DNA of 64,000 nucleotides from Piscicola geometra. Its lineage: Eukaryota; Annelida; Clitellata; Hirudinida; Piscicolidae. Below are positions 30,095-42,130 of the stretch, piece by piece. A model generated the notes under the pieces. It was given only the letters and a program-made list of their open reading frames with translations. It was not told where the DNA came from and ran no database searches. The position numbers and the translations under genes are program-made. The DNA lies in contig OX030957.1 in the NCBI GenBank assembly GCA_943735955.1, positions 935,001 to 999,000 on the forward strand. Reading direction: 5' to 3'. Position 1 is the stretch's first letter. Each line of letters begins with the position of its first letter.

Positions 30095-30397
30095 TTTATT
30101 TTAAAATTTTAATAACAGAAAAATTTAAAGTCGTTTATAGTTAAGAATAATATATTCTAAACAACTAGGAAATAACTTTTTTAGAAATGGCCGAAGCAGC
30201 TTCCTGTTAAATTAATGCGCTTAATTTACAAAAATGATATTGCCCTGGTTTACAATAAATATTAAAAGATATATTTTGAAACTTTTCATTTTTGTTAAAA
30301 AAATTATTTTTCAAATATGAATTTTAGACATACCTAAGTAACTAAGGTAATAGAAACTAATAACGGTGTAAATAAAGAGAATAACCATAGCTACACT
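30095..30397. promoter_or_regulatory. Bidirectional promoter region between Rac and DNAL1
   Basis: The 303 bp separating two divergent start codons must hold both 5' UTRs and core promoters unless there are upstream non-coding exons. Visible motifs are ATGGCCG (about 30187), an ETS-type CTTCCTG (about 30200) and CATACCTAAGTAAC (30329-30342), a partial match to the RFX X-box known from ciliary genes. Motif function is inferred. Confidence 0.5.
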
Positions 30398-32593
30398 ATG
30401 GCCAATGCAGTAAGAACATTTTCATATTTATTTTTTATTACCTAAATTGACAATGAACAATTGATATTTATTCAAGACAGCAAAAGGATGTACTATCAAA
30501 GATGCCTTGGCTAAATGGGTTGTACAAACGATTTAAATCAGAACTTTTAAAGAATCTAAATTAAAAACGATAATTTAAACTACAATAAAACCATCTGAAA
30601 ATTAATGGCTTAGTTTTTTTAATGCTTTTTAAAATTTATAATTATTTAATATAGGAAGAAAAGAAAGGTGTGGTTGCTTCAGAGGCAAAAGTGGTGGACT
30701 TGTACGCTTTTATTCCGTCGATTGATAGAATGGACGCATCTCTCAGCTCCTTGATCGTTTGCGAGTGAGAAGTCAAAAAGTTTTAATCATATGATCATTG
30801 AGTTATTTTTATCTTAATTTTAACAATTTGATGGTTTAATTAAAAATTCCGTTATGAAGTAATGTATAAATGGAATCCATTTTTATATTGGTTTTATATT
30901 TAATTTGATTTTAAAATAATACATTTAGAAAGCTATCTCTATCAACGAACGCAATCGAAAAGATTTCAAACCTCAATGGATTGAGTGAGACTACACTTTT
31001 TTAATTGTTTATCTTAAACAAATTTGGTGTCAGTAAATGCTTTCTAAAGATTAATTTGAGACTGGTTATGTTTTTATTTACAGAAAATCTCAAAATTTTA
31101 TCGCTTGGAAGAAATAACATTAAAAGTCTAGTGGGCCTGGTAAGTTTTCATTATTATTTTAGTTAGGAAGTTTAATCAACGCATGTCTTTTGACCTCTAT
31201 AGTGGCTGATGTAAGCTGTTGCAATATTTATTTCCATCTGCAATATGGATATCCCATTTCGTGTCTTCATTTTAGAATTTATGTACGGACAGAATTTTTA
31301 AGATTTTATTTTGCATTTTGAGCTCTTTCGAGTTCTTGATTTTTACAATATTATTTCTTTAAAAAATATTTTTATGTTACTATTTTTCTATTTTACTAAT
31401 ATTCTTTTTTCCTCAATGTCTTGTTCAGCTCCGATTAAAACACTTTCTTTCCTCTAAAACCTAAATCGTTGGTCTCTAGGAAAGTGTGGGAGATACGTTG
31501 GAAGAGTTGTGGATGTCTTACAATAACGTAGAGAAGTTGAAAGGAATAAATTCTCTCAAAAAGCTCAAAGTAAGAAAGATTAAACAATAATTGTAAATAA
31601 ATATCTTAATATATCCATAAGTTAAACTGTGAACGTTCATTTTCAACTTCTTCTTTAATATTTTGTGTACCTTGAGTATTTCAGACTTATTTAGAGAATA
31701 CACATATCGAAAAATTTTAATAATATAAAATAACTTTTTAGTGATTTATCTTTTAATAAATATTATTTTATTTCAGATTTTATATATGTCTAATAACTTC
31801 ATAAAAGACTGGACAGAGTTTCAGAAATTGGTCTGTGTCTTATTTACATTATTCTTTATTTAATTTGAATAATTCTGACATTTTTTGGATTTTGCATCAA
31901 AGGACTATTCCTACTTTTGAATTTTTGGATTAAATTCTTTCATTTGTATTTGTATTTTTATTCTCTACATCAACAACAGGCGGATCTTCCCATGCTTGAA
32001 GACCTTCTACTCGTAGGTGCCTGGTAACCTCGTTTGATCTTTAAAACAATAGTTGAACTTTCTAGAAATTAAAACTTATAAACATTTAAAAAGCGTTTAT
32101 TAAACATAAACGAATTTTTACAAATAATATAGTTTTTAACTTAGAAATAACTTTTCTTTGACTCCCCAGGAAACCCCCTGGAAGAGAGGCACTCGCAAGA
32201 GGGGGACTGGAAAGACCAGGTGTCTGCCAGACTCTCCAAGCTTAAGAAACTCGATGGTTCGTCTGATGAGCTAAATACTTCTTTTTTTATCCATTATGAG
32301 TTTTAATCTTTTTAGTTAAAAGTTTTCTTATTTTTAAAAGTTGTATACATTTTAAGCATGGCAGTTATTTGATCCATTCTATTGCATGGTACTTTTTATT
32401 TAAAAAGATGTTTTAAAAGACAATTAAGTTTATTTGGTTTATTTTTGCCAGAACGGATGCAAGTTCAAAACGATTTGCGAGTATTCTTAATCGATAATGT
32501 TTATGATACTAGATTACATGTTTCAAAACATATAATTAACCATTTAAAGGTGTTCCTCTGATTAGGGAAGAAGAAACTGAAATTTTGGACTAA
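30398..32593 (+). CDS. DNAL1: Axonemal dynein light chain 1 (LRR protein)
   Basis: Leucine-rich-repeat light chain of the outer dynein arm of motile cilia, which binds the motor domain of the gamma heavy chain. Ten small exons: 30398-30409, 30477-30518, 30655-30764, 30929-30984, 31084-31139, 31480-31569, 31777-31830, 31980-32016, 32170-32256 and 32550-32593 (195 aa; human 190). The LRR array runs from [18 protein letters not shown] through [31 protein letters not shown] and [14 protein letters not shown] to [14 protein letters not shown], ending in KLKKLDGVPLI and an acidic C-terminus. Exon 1 (12 nt) and its acceptor partner were inferred from the family's N-terminus and from phase and are the least certain. 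The exon 7 donor is gtctgt. Presence of this gene implies motile cilia or flagella. Confidence 0.93.
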
Positions 32594-33346
32594 CGGAGTT
32601 GAATAAGAAAGTGTTGTGTAAAACAATAGTTGATATTGATTAAATTAGAAATCCACACATTAACAAAACTGATGGGTTTATGTTTGGTAATCATGAAAGC
32701 ATCTCATTTGAAATGTAGTTTCGAAAAATCAGCTAAATTCAACTTAACAAAGACATTTTGATTTTAAATTAAAAGTGTTTCAAATTTATCCTATTATTGA
32801 AAAGGAAGTTAGAGCCAACAAGTAAACCGGATTAAAGTAAAACAGTTGAAAGTGAGATGAATCCAGAGAAAAAATAACAGAAAACCTGAAGAATTGATTA
32901 TAGCTGTACAAATAAATTAATTTAAAAAGAAAACGGAAATTCACATATGTATTCAACTGTTAATTAAAAAAAAGATTTTCTATAAATCGTGGTTTCGAAA
33001 GATTATTTAAAAGTCCCAATCAGAACAGCTATACAAAATCGCATTCTTCTTGATTAAGATTGTAGCTACAATAAACTTCTTAATTCTGTTCGTAGGAAGC
33101 ACCATATACATATAGTAATATATAAGTACTATATATATTGAAGCAACCATTATAGCTAAATTCTTCTCAATTATTTATTTGTATAAACTGGCGAATGTTT
33201 GAAAATATATAACATTTTGGCACTAATGACAAGCTCTCTCACGCTTAAAAGTCTACTAATTGGAAATTGAAATATAGTAAATATAGAATATAATTTTTTT
33301 AAAGTAATAAAAGTATTTATGTTTTAATTATAAAAATAGAAAGAGA
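32594..33346. other. Convergent intergenic region
   Basis: Between the 3' ends of DNAL1 and the 960-aa gene. AT-rich 3' UTR-like DNA with no other element recognised. Confidence 0.4.
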
Positions 33347-36300
33347 TTAGACATCAGATGCCAGGGACGACTTGGTGGAGTTTTGTGTTTTCTTGGAGGC
33401 ATCGGCTGATCGACCGCTCTCCCTCGATGACGGAGTCGTAGACAATCTGGTGTTATCGCTCAATGAATGATTAGGACCAATCGTCTTTTGATTGTGACTT
33501 TGATTTTTGAATGACTGGTTTAGATTACAAGTAGGGTTTTTATAACCATCAAGGCTCAGATCTTGCTTGGGACTAGACAAGCAATCGAACATTTCATCGT
33601 TCTGAGCTTCTCCTTCTCCTGAAAGTTCTTCGTATTGAAAGCCAACGGAGGAGCTGCTGATGTTTTCGGTGTTCTCTTCGTTGGAAAAAGTCTCGGAACG
33701 AGAGTAGAGATCTTCAAGCTCGACGGTGTTCAAGTGTTTTGAAGGAATGTTTCTTACTGGGTCCACCATCATGGAAGATTTGACAGGAGTCAAAGAGTAT
33801 TTAATCATGTTTTTGGTACTTCTAGTTTTAATTCTATTGTTGGGTGTGCTTTGTTGGTCATTAGCATTTATTTTCTGGCATATGTTTTCTTTTTCAATAC
33901 TTGTCAAACTGCTATTCAAAAGACTGTATGAAGATGTTGGCATGCTCGAGTGACAGTCATTAAATGTTCTCTTCGGCTTCTTCGGATTCTTTATCATATC
34001 TTTATCATAGTTACTTTTGAGTACTTCAAGGTTTTGACTCTTATTTTGAGTATTTTCTACTAAAAAAGTATTTGAAAGTTGTCTTCTTGTATAATCTAAC
34101 TCATTGAGACTGAAACTGACCTCGTGTTGATTGCTGCCAGAAAAGTCGTTGTCCTCTTCGTTTGCAGCGTCGATAAGATCATTGTTGTTATTGTTGTTGG
34201 TGTTGAAGTCTTCAGAACGAAGTCTTGAAATGTTGGTATAGTAGGCATGGCTATTTTTTTCATTATCCAAGTACCTACACACAACTTCTATTTCTTCCTT
34301 TCCAGCCTCTTCACCAAGGAGGACTTGCACAAAAGAACTCAAAGACAAGATCTGCTCTTTGTCATTTACTTCTTCAAACCTCTCAATTTGATTTTTCAAA
34401 ACTTCTCTTTTTTGCATTGAAGGATCGTGTTTGGGCGTTGAGAAGTTGAAGCCTGGCTTGACGGGAATTTTTGTTTCGGTCACCTTGTCGAACATCTTCA
34501 TCACTTCGGATCCCACCAACTTCCGGTATGGCGTGTAAGAACGGTGAAAATCTTCCTGCATCCAGTCAACCTAACATGTTGGTATGATAGACTCAAAAAT
34601 TGAAACAGGTTTGTAATCGTTATATATAAACAAAAAACCAAACTCTAAAAATATTTTATAAAAAAAACGAAATCAATATTTTTGATCATTTTGGTAGCGG
34701 TTCACTTGATTTTTTAAAATTCATAAAACTTTAATACATTCAACATTTCATCATAACCATGAGATCACCTCTGAGTTGAAGCACAGTTCATTCCTGTGGA
34801 TGCGATGAAGAGTAGGTCTTGGAGATTTGTCGATGACAGCGCCTCTGTATCCGTACAGTAAAGAATCACTTTCTTCATGAGCAAAAAACCGCCAAAAAGG
34901 TTCTCTCAGCTTAGTGAGCTTTAAGAAATGATTTAGCTCACGTTAAACGTTAATTTTTCGAGATCATAATTTAAGCTGATTCTAATCATTATTAAAAAGT
35001 TTGAAATTTTTTTAAGCTTGTCATTGATAAAATCATGGAAGTACAAACCTCAGAATTGTCAATATAAAGCAGGTTATCCAGTCGGAGGCCTGGCTTGCGA
35101 AAGATCTCTTCAATTTTCCACTTCAACTCTTTTTCTCCAATCAGGACTGAAAGAGTAGACTTTCCCAGCTTCGAGTGGTCAAGCCTTCCCCAAACGACCG
35201 AATGTACGGCTGAATCGACGTGGAATATTGGCAGCGTCTTTCCAGGAAACTCCAAGAAGTTAATGACGCAATCTGCGGCGTATCTGGAGACCAGATCCAA
35301 ACTCAAGCCATCTGAGATGAGCGCTATCTGGTACTCGTAGATTCTAGAAAGCTCCTTCGAAACACTCATCAGGTAGCTGTTGATCACCTGTATAATTTTG
35401 AGTTATTACACTTTTTGAGTCATGTGCTACATAATTAGAACGTGTTAGGGTCTTTTTGAGTAATTAGCAATCATTAATCTAAACTTTGAATTGATTTGAT
35501 AAAAACTTAAAGTAAAGAAAAATTGTAAAATATATCAACGATAGTTTGTCGAAAGCTTCGTAAACTTATCAGTAAATAAAATTATCGATAATCTAATTAT
35601 AGCTAGTGAATATTCATTCCATGAGAAATACACAAACTGTTTGTACACTTCATTAAAATAGTTCAACATAGTTTCACTATTTGTTTACGCTTCAAGTTTT
35701 AGATTTCCATAGTTTTAGAAAAACCAGAAACAAGCCAATGAAGTCTTTCTCAAATATATTTTTATAGACCCGAATTTATATGGAGAGTTTGCTGAAATAA
35801 TACTTTTATTTTAGAAAATTTGAATTCATAATTATTTTTAAATGTCCGGAGATTTTGGTATTTTACGATGATCTTTTTCAGTATCTGCCCTTCAAACAAC
35901 CTACGTTTGTTATGAATAAAGATTTGATTTACTCACCAAGAACTATGTTACAAGGTCGTAAAATAATTGTTCCAGTTATTTGCTTCAGATTCCCTATAGC
36001 ACCAACCTCAATAAAAGTCATTGATCGATAACTATAATGCTCTTTTACACCTTGCATACCTGCTTTTTTCGAATCTTGCAAGCCAGTCGCCACCAGCTTT
36101 ATCTATATAATAACTTGTTTTTTTTGTAAAAGTATAAAATTTTACAATTCAAAATTGAAATGTCATTAAAAAATTCTCAAAGTTTGAATTTATCCTAAAA
36201 TTCTTTTTTAGTTTATCTAAAAATGGCATAAAGGCGGTTTATATAAAAAGTTTTTTGACCGAAAATGTTTTAATTGTATTTACAAAAATATTTATGTGAG

Positions 36301-38793
36301 AATTTCTAGAAGCACGCAACATTTAGAGGCACTGTCTAACTCGTTATAGAAGCAAAAATGTAGGATATTTTCTCGCGTTTTTACTTTATGCTTTATAAAA
36401 TTGTTATGATTCATAGAAAATATATTATTTGGTGTAAAAATAATTACAGTATTTGCATGACAGCATATTCCCATGTCCCTATCGCACGAAAAGGTATAAT
36501 AATAAATCATAGAAATAACAACTAAATTCTTTTTGTTCGATATCAATGTTAGTAAATAGTAACTTGGAATCATTTAATGACTGTTCATGTTGAATTTTAA
36601 AATTGAAAAAGATTTTTAACATTTTCTTCAAATTTTTACTGACAAGTAATTTATGTAGAACTTTTGAATACTGAAAAAAATCTATTGAGCAAAAATCGTA
36701 TTTACATTTTCAAATGCTTTTACTTTTTAAACTTTGTAAAAATTATGTTAATATTAATGATAAAAGCTATTTAAGTTTTAAATATTAAGAAAAATACAAG
36801 TGTTTTTTTATTAAAGACGTAATTTTAAAAGTCTTGTTTTAAGCATAAGCTGTGGGATTTGTAATATAACTTATATTATATAAGTCTGCGGGTTATTTCT
36901 CAAGCTTTAAGGCGTGAATAATCTAGAACAAAATAACGAAAAAAATTATCTATAACACATTGAAAACATTGTAATTTTATATTTCAAAATTTACTCAAAA
37001 ATTTGACTATTTTAATAAATATATTACTTACTCTAAAATAAGAACAAAAACTATTATTCTTTAAAATATTTAAATTTATATATATTCATTTAAGGAGACT
37101 GAATCCTCTGTAAAACACGTAGACTACCTGTTTGAGGACCATGGAGAGTTTCTTACTGTTTATCACAGTGCTCTCGATGCTTGAGGAGCATTTTTGAGAC
37201 GCCACTTTATCATTGTTACTGTTCTTTTGTTCTGATTTTGTTTGAGTCTGTGCATTAGATTCATTATTGCAATTACTTTGATTAATGTCATCCATAGTCT
37301 TTTTGTTTTTCTTTTCCTCAAAGCCATTTGCAATTATATGCGTATTTTCACCTGGGGCTTCAACGTTGTAGTTTTTGTGATTCTTATACTTAAGAGTGCT
37401 TTTAAGCTTTTGAAACAACGCCGGGCATATAAGTGGAAGCATAATTTTTTCTAATTTGTCTTTTTTCAAAAAGAATCTTTCTGAAAATATGAATGAATTC
37501 TTTAGAAAAATTATTATAAAATTATTTTATTATTAAACTAAAACTTATAAATTGATAAGTAATTCGAAACGTAAACATACAAAAAATATTTAATTAAAAA
37601 GTTAAATCGTAAAATTAAACATTAACTTCAAAAATTAACCAATGTTGATGTAAAAGCAGTCTTGCTTGCCATGAAACTCCAGTGCTCCATCAGGCAACTC
37701 CACCACTCCTACCACCACTTGTTTTATCAACTTTTCGATTGGAATGGTTTCGATGAGGTCAGACAAACGTCTAACAAACGACAACTCAAACTGCCTGGTT
37801 TTTTTCTTCACTGTTGAAACACTCGGTAGATCACTGGTTGTTACTGTGTTCGGGGTTGAAGTACAATAAATTATATTTTTCTAATCGTTGCTATTTTGCT
37901 TGTTGTACAAGTTTAAACTTTTTTATAGACAATTTAATTTTTATCTTGTCGTTTATTGATCCAAGACGCCTACCGCATGAATTCGACCAGTTAAAATCAT
38001 GGAGAGTCAGCAAAATAATGTAAATACTTGAAAATCGATTCATTAATACTTTAAAATGAAAATTTAATAAGATATTTCTAAAAAAATATTTTAAAATTCA
38101 AACTAAATAAAAAATGTTACTTTTAACAACTGAAAATCAAGTAAGTCATTGTAAAAAATTAATATAAAAACCATTATATCCGATGCTTGAGGTGCTGAGT
38201 GCACTGACGGCCCTTTGGAAGCTCGGGAGTCGATGCAACGAAGTATTGCTGGAAGCCCTAATCCTGGAGTGGCGCAAATCATTTTGAAAGGTGCGTCTGA
38301 TCTGGCTTGTGGAGATCGTGTTGTAATGACTACTACTTCGCAAATCATTTTTTCTGGATAGTTGGAGCGTGGAACATACTTCTCTTTGTTTTTTCTTTTT
38401 CTGATCTCTCAACAATGACTCAAATCGGTCGTTTTCTAAACTCTTACGATATACTTTGATGTTTTTTGGGGTTTCTGAATGAAAGATTTCACTTTTCGGC
38501 GGAATTGGATTTTCTTCTGCATTGGTTGCTTGTCTGATATCACTGTAGGACCTATAAAGTTTGTACTCGATGACATTTTCAGGTTTGAGAGAAGATTCGG
38601 TAGAAGCTGTTTCTTTGAATAGAGTGTTTGAGTATGGAGTTGCATATTGTTCAGTGCTGAGTTGTGTTGCAGACTTGGACGCTTTGAGTTTCTTTTTGTT
38701 TGACTTGTGGAGTTGTTTTGACTTTGATTTGAATCTGAAGAAAGAAGAAGAAGAAGATGCAGTGGGTTTGTCTTTCGACTGTTTGCCTCCCAT
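33347..38793 (-). CDS. Unrecognised 960-aa protein with predicted N-myristoylation site
   Basis: Six exons in transcription order: 38793-38209, 37880-37640, 37480-37128, 35387-35049, 34909-34769 and 34570-33347; all junction phases agree. The N-terminus MGGKQSKDK fits the myristoylation pattern (Gly2, Ser6, basic residue 7) and is followed by a Lys/Ser-rich region. The middle looks globular: RQFELSFVRRLSDLIETIP, ELPDGALEFHGKQDCFYI, KIMLPLICPALFQKLKS, CVINFLEFPGKTLPIF and FWRFFAHEESDSLLYGYRG. The C-terminal 400 residues are Ser/Asn/Glu-rich and probably disordered. The four downstream exons are well supported. Joining exon 1 (donor gtcagt after RLPSFQRA) to exon 2 (acceptor ttag) is less sure; a short exon at 38000-37974 (MILTGRIHA) also fits phase 0 as an alternative start. 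No family was recognised. Exon 1 could be a separate gene. Confidence 0.6.
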
Positions 38794-41700
38794 TTGCTTG
38801 AAATCTCAACAAATTTCCATTTGGAACAAACACTTTTGAAATTCAGACATAAAGCTTAGATGTTGTGGAAAAAATTGACTTAATTTATATTAATATGGAA
38901 AATAATTCAATCTTCTAGTTTCTGCTCACCTGAAATTAAAAAATTCATCTCAAAGCTCAAACAATTCATCATTATTTTAATTCTACTTCCATTAAAAACC
39001 TTCTAATTGCTTCATTTGTCACACCAAGGTATACATTAGTCCCTCTAATAACTAAAGGATTTCACTTTGACGTCTCCTAACTAGACCTCTTTGTGATTTA
39101 GCACATACAAACTATTTCAATTATACTTAGAATATTCATGATCGAGAATATATGAAAGGAATACTTATAATGGTTATTGAGATTGCTTAGAAAGTTTCAT
39201 AAATTACAAGAGCTATTAATATACAATATCGATCTCATATCAAAACCAACCAATAACTTTTAATTGGTAATAATTAAAGATTTGTTTATTTATAACAAAG
39301 TGTTTTTTATTCAATGACTTTTTTTATATATTATGAACAATTTATTTTTTATTATTAACCATTTTTAAATATATATATTTATATTTATGCCTCAACGCTC
39401 TGCGTTTGATTTTTATTTTATAGAACAAACTAATTGGAAAAAACGTGTTCAATTTGCTTCGAAAATACAAATAAAATAAATGATTAAAAGGATGACTTTA
39501 TTGATTAGGAAAACATTAATGAATACAATGAAGCTAATAAATTATTTTTAACAGGTAAATAAAATGTTGACAAAGTATTTTAAAAAAATTTTAACAAATT
39601 TTAAATTCACTTTTTTTACATTTTATTTAGTATATTTCAAACTAGACTAAAAAACTGATAAGAGAAAATCAATTGTTTAATGATTGAATGTTAACATATT
39701 TGATGGAAATACTAATTTAAACGTTCAATTGTATACTAATTTTATTCCATATTTCCTTGTTATTTTGATGTAATTTAAAAACAAGATTATGATTCATATC
39801 TTAGAATTTTTTATACATGGTAATGATTTAAATTGTAAAGGAATTGTTTTCCGTTTGTTAGATTGACTAGGCTAATTCTTGGAAGCTTTCAATGAACAGT
39901 TAAAATTTGTGTTTTAAAATATTCAATAGTAACTACCTAACATAATTTATGATTAAAAATAGGAAAAAATTATTTTTATAAAATTGAATTTCAATCTAAT
40001 AGGAGAAAATGAACTATATTTGTGTATTTGAAAGTAAATAAAATAAAAGCAATTTTTAAAAATTTCTAAATGTTACTCTCACAATAATATGTTTTCTAGA
40101 AATGCATGTCAACAACAAGCAGGTAATGCATTTAGAAATAGCTTTAATTTGGTCGCAACGATGCATAAGTAATGCATGAGTAACACTATGAGTTTGTAAA
40201 ATAATTTAATATCTATGATTAGGTAGTAAAGTTTGCATAAAAGTTTGTGTTTAGAAATTATTATTTTTAAAGTTTATTTAATTAGAAAATAAAGATTTTA
40301 TTGATCTAAAAAAATCTTATTCATAATACTCTTCTAACTTCTTTGGCTGATTTTCTTATGATCCGATTTTAAAAAGCATCTCAATGAATTGTTTTGAATC
40401 CAACTTTCTACTAATACTGTTTCATTAAAATTAACAGTAAAATGTATTAAATTAATCTTCTAAAGATAATCAGATATTTACTTTAAAATAAACGAAAAAA
40501 ACAAATCCCGAATCATTTAGTTAGGATAGGTTTATAATTAGTACATCAACTTTGTACTTTGAATCACTACAAAAATCGATTCATTGATCAAGTCTCTCTT
40601 CTCTTTATATACTGCAATCCATAGCCACACATTCCACTGACTAACTCACATGTTACAATATTACATATAAGTTGAACATTTATTTATATATATTTTGAAG
40701 ATAGGTTTAAAACTAAATATACTTATTTCCAAACAAAATTTTTATTCGTTCAACAAATATTTTACACAACCCTTATTTACTAAGTTTAATAATCTCGATG
40801 TACATTCTACATTGAGACTACGCAAGTATTACTCGTGCGTGAGTCTACCTGAATGGCGTATATCGACGTCTGAGATAGGTGCGTTTGGTTGTGGAAGAAA
40901 AAAAGGGAAAAAAACTAGAAAACTGATGATGATAAGGACGAAGAAATAGACAATTCAACAAATTTTACAAATATAACGATGATAAAGATGATGCTGTCTA
41001 TCTAAAGATTGGGAGTTTTTTATTGATTTATAAATCCACTCGTCCATGTTTTATTTAAGAAATCCTGTGTTTCATAAATGGATCCAGAGAAGGTCCCGAG
41101 TGTAAAAGCTCACATTTTGAAAGTATGAATATGGAGTAACAAGAAGTTAGAATACATTCACTTTTATCTTTGGTGCTCCCACTAGGGATCGCCACAGAAA
41201 ATTTTTTTTTTTCCTATTTTTCTATTTTTTGCTTTTGTCTCATATTCTCAGTTTTTCATATGTTCTCTCACCACATCAATGCACTCCCTTCTTACTTTTC
41301 ATTTTTTTATCTTTCCTGGTAGCTTTAATGCCCGCATTTTCCTCCCGATATGAAGAAAGATAAGATCAACTTTTATGTTCTGTTTAAGATATGTCTTCAT
41401 TTTTTAAAGATTTTTAGTGTTTGATGAGCAGTGAAGTTAGAACAGCAAGCAATTTATTGGAAAAAGTTGTTTAGCAAAGACTAGAACATTCAGATTTTAT
41501 TTGAAATTCGCAAAAATACACTAACTCAATGAACTCGCACAAACGACACAGACCATTACAAGGTAAGTAGCAGAAATAAAGCAGCCACGATGGTACCTAC
41601 ATTGAACAGAACTGCACGTGAGAATTTGGGAATAGCGATACCGCGGTCCATTCAAAAGCTTATCTAAATAGAAAACTACTTGATACCTGAAAGGATTGTA

Positions 41701-42130
41701 TGTTACATTATATTTTATACAAAATACCGCTTGACGACAAATCTAAACCATTTAACAAGCTAATCGTTCTTACTTGACAAATTCACTTGTTAAACAACTT
41801 CAATCCAAACTAGCAGATATTCCACAATTGAAATTGAAAATATATTCGCAAATATATTAGAAGACGAAAATCTAGTTTCCAAATTCTTATTTAAGGGAAC
41901 AAAAAACTCAAAATATTCGCGAGGGACATATCTTGTAAAATGCGACTACGTTCTCATTAAATAGCACAAATATATTCCATATAAAACGTTTTACATTATC
42001 CTCTTATCCATCTTTATTGTGACACATTATTACACGTATAGCCAAAATATCATTGAAAAGTTAAAATAAATTCGCTTCTGTCGAGTCAACGCTTCCACTA
42101 TTGCAGAAGACTCCTTGAAATTGACCCCAG
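38794..42130. other. Intergenic region upstream of the 960-aa gene
   Basis: AT-rich. No gene is seen apart from the LINE remnant near 41.2 kb. The 84-codon frame at 40695-40949 has no protein-like features beyond a basic end. Confidence 0.4.
41165..41358 (-). mobile_element. Degenerate 3' end of a non-LTR retrotransposon
   Basis: The minus strand can be read as YIGRKMRALKLPGK followed, after frame damage and a stop, by RRECIDVVREHMK. This is like the C-terminus of LINE reverse-transcriptase ORFs (usual pattern GRRM..LPGKR.RGRPK.RF.D.V.EDM). It then runs into TTCTGTGGCGATCCCTAGTG and GGAGCACC, resembling the CTGTGGCGACCCCTAACGGG end common in LINEs of other animals. Only a few hundred bases remain, with stops. 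Exact clade not assigned. Confidence 0.6.
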
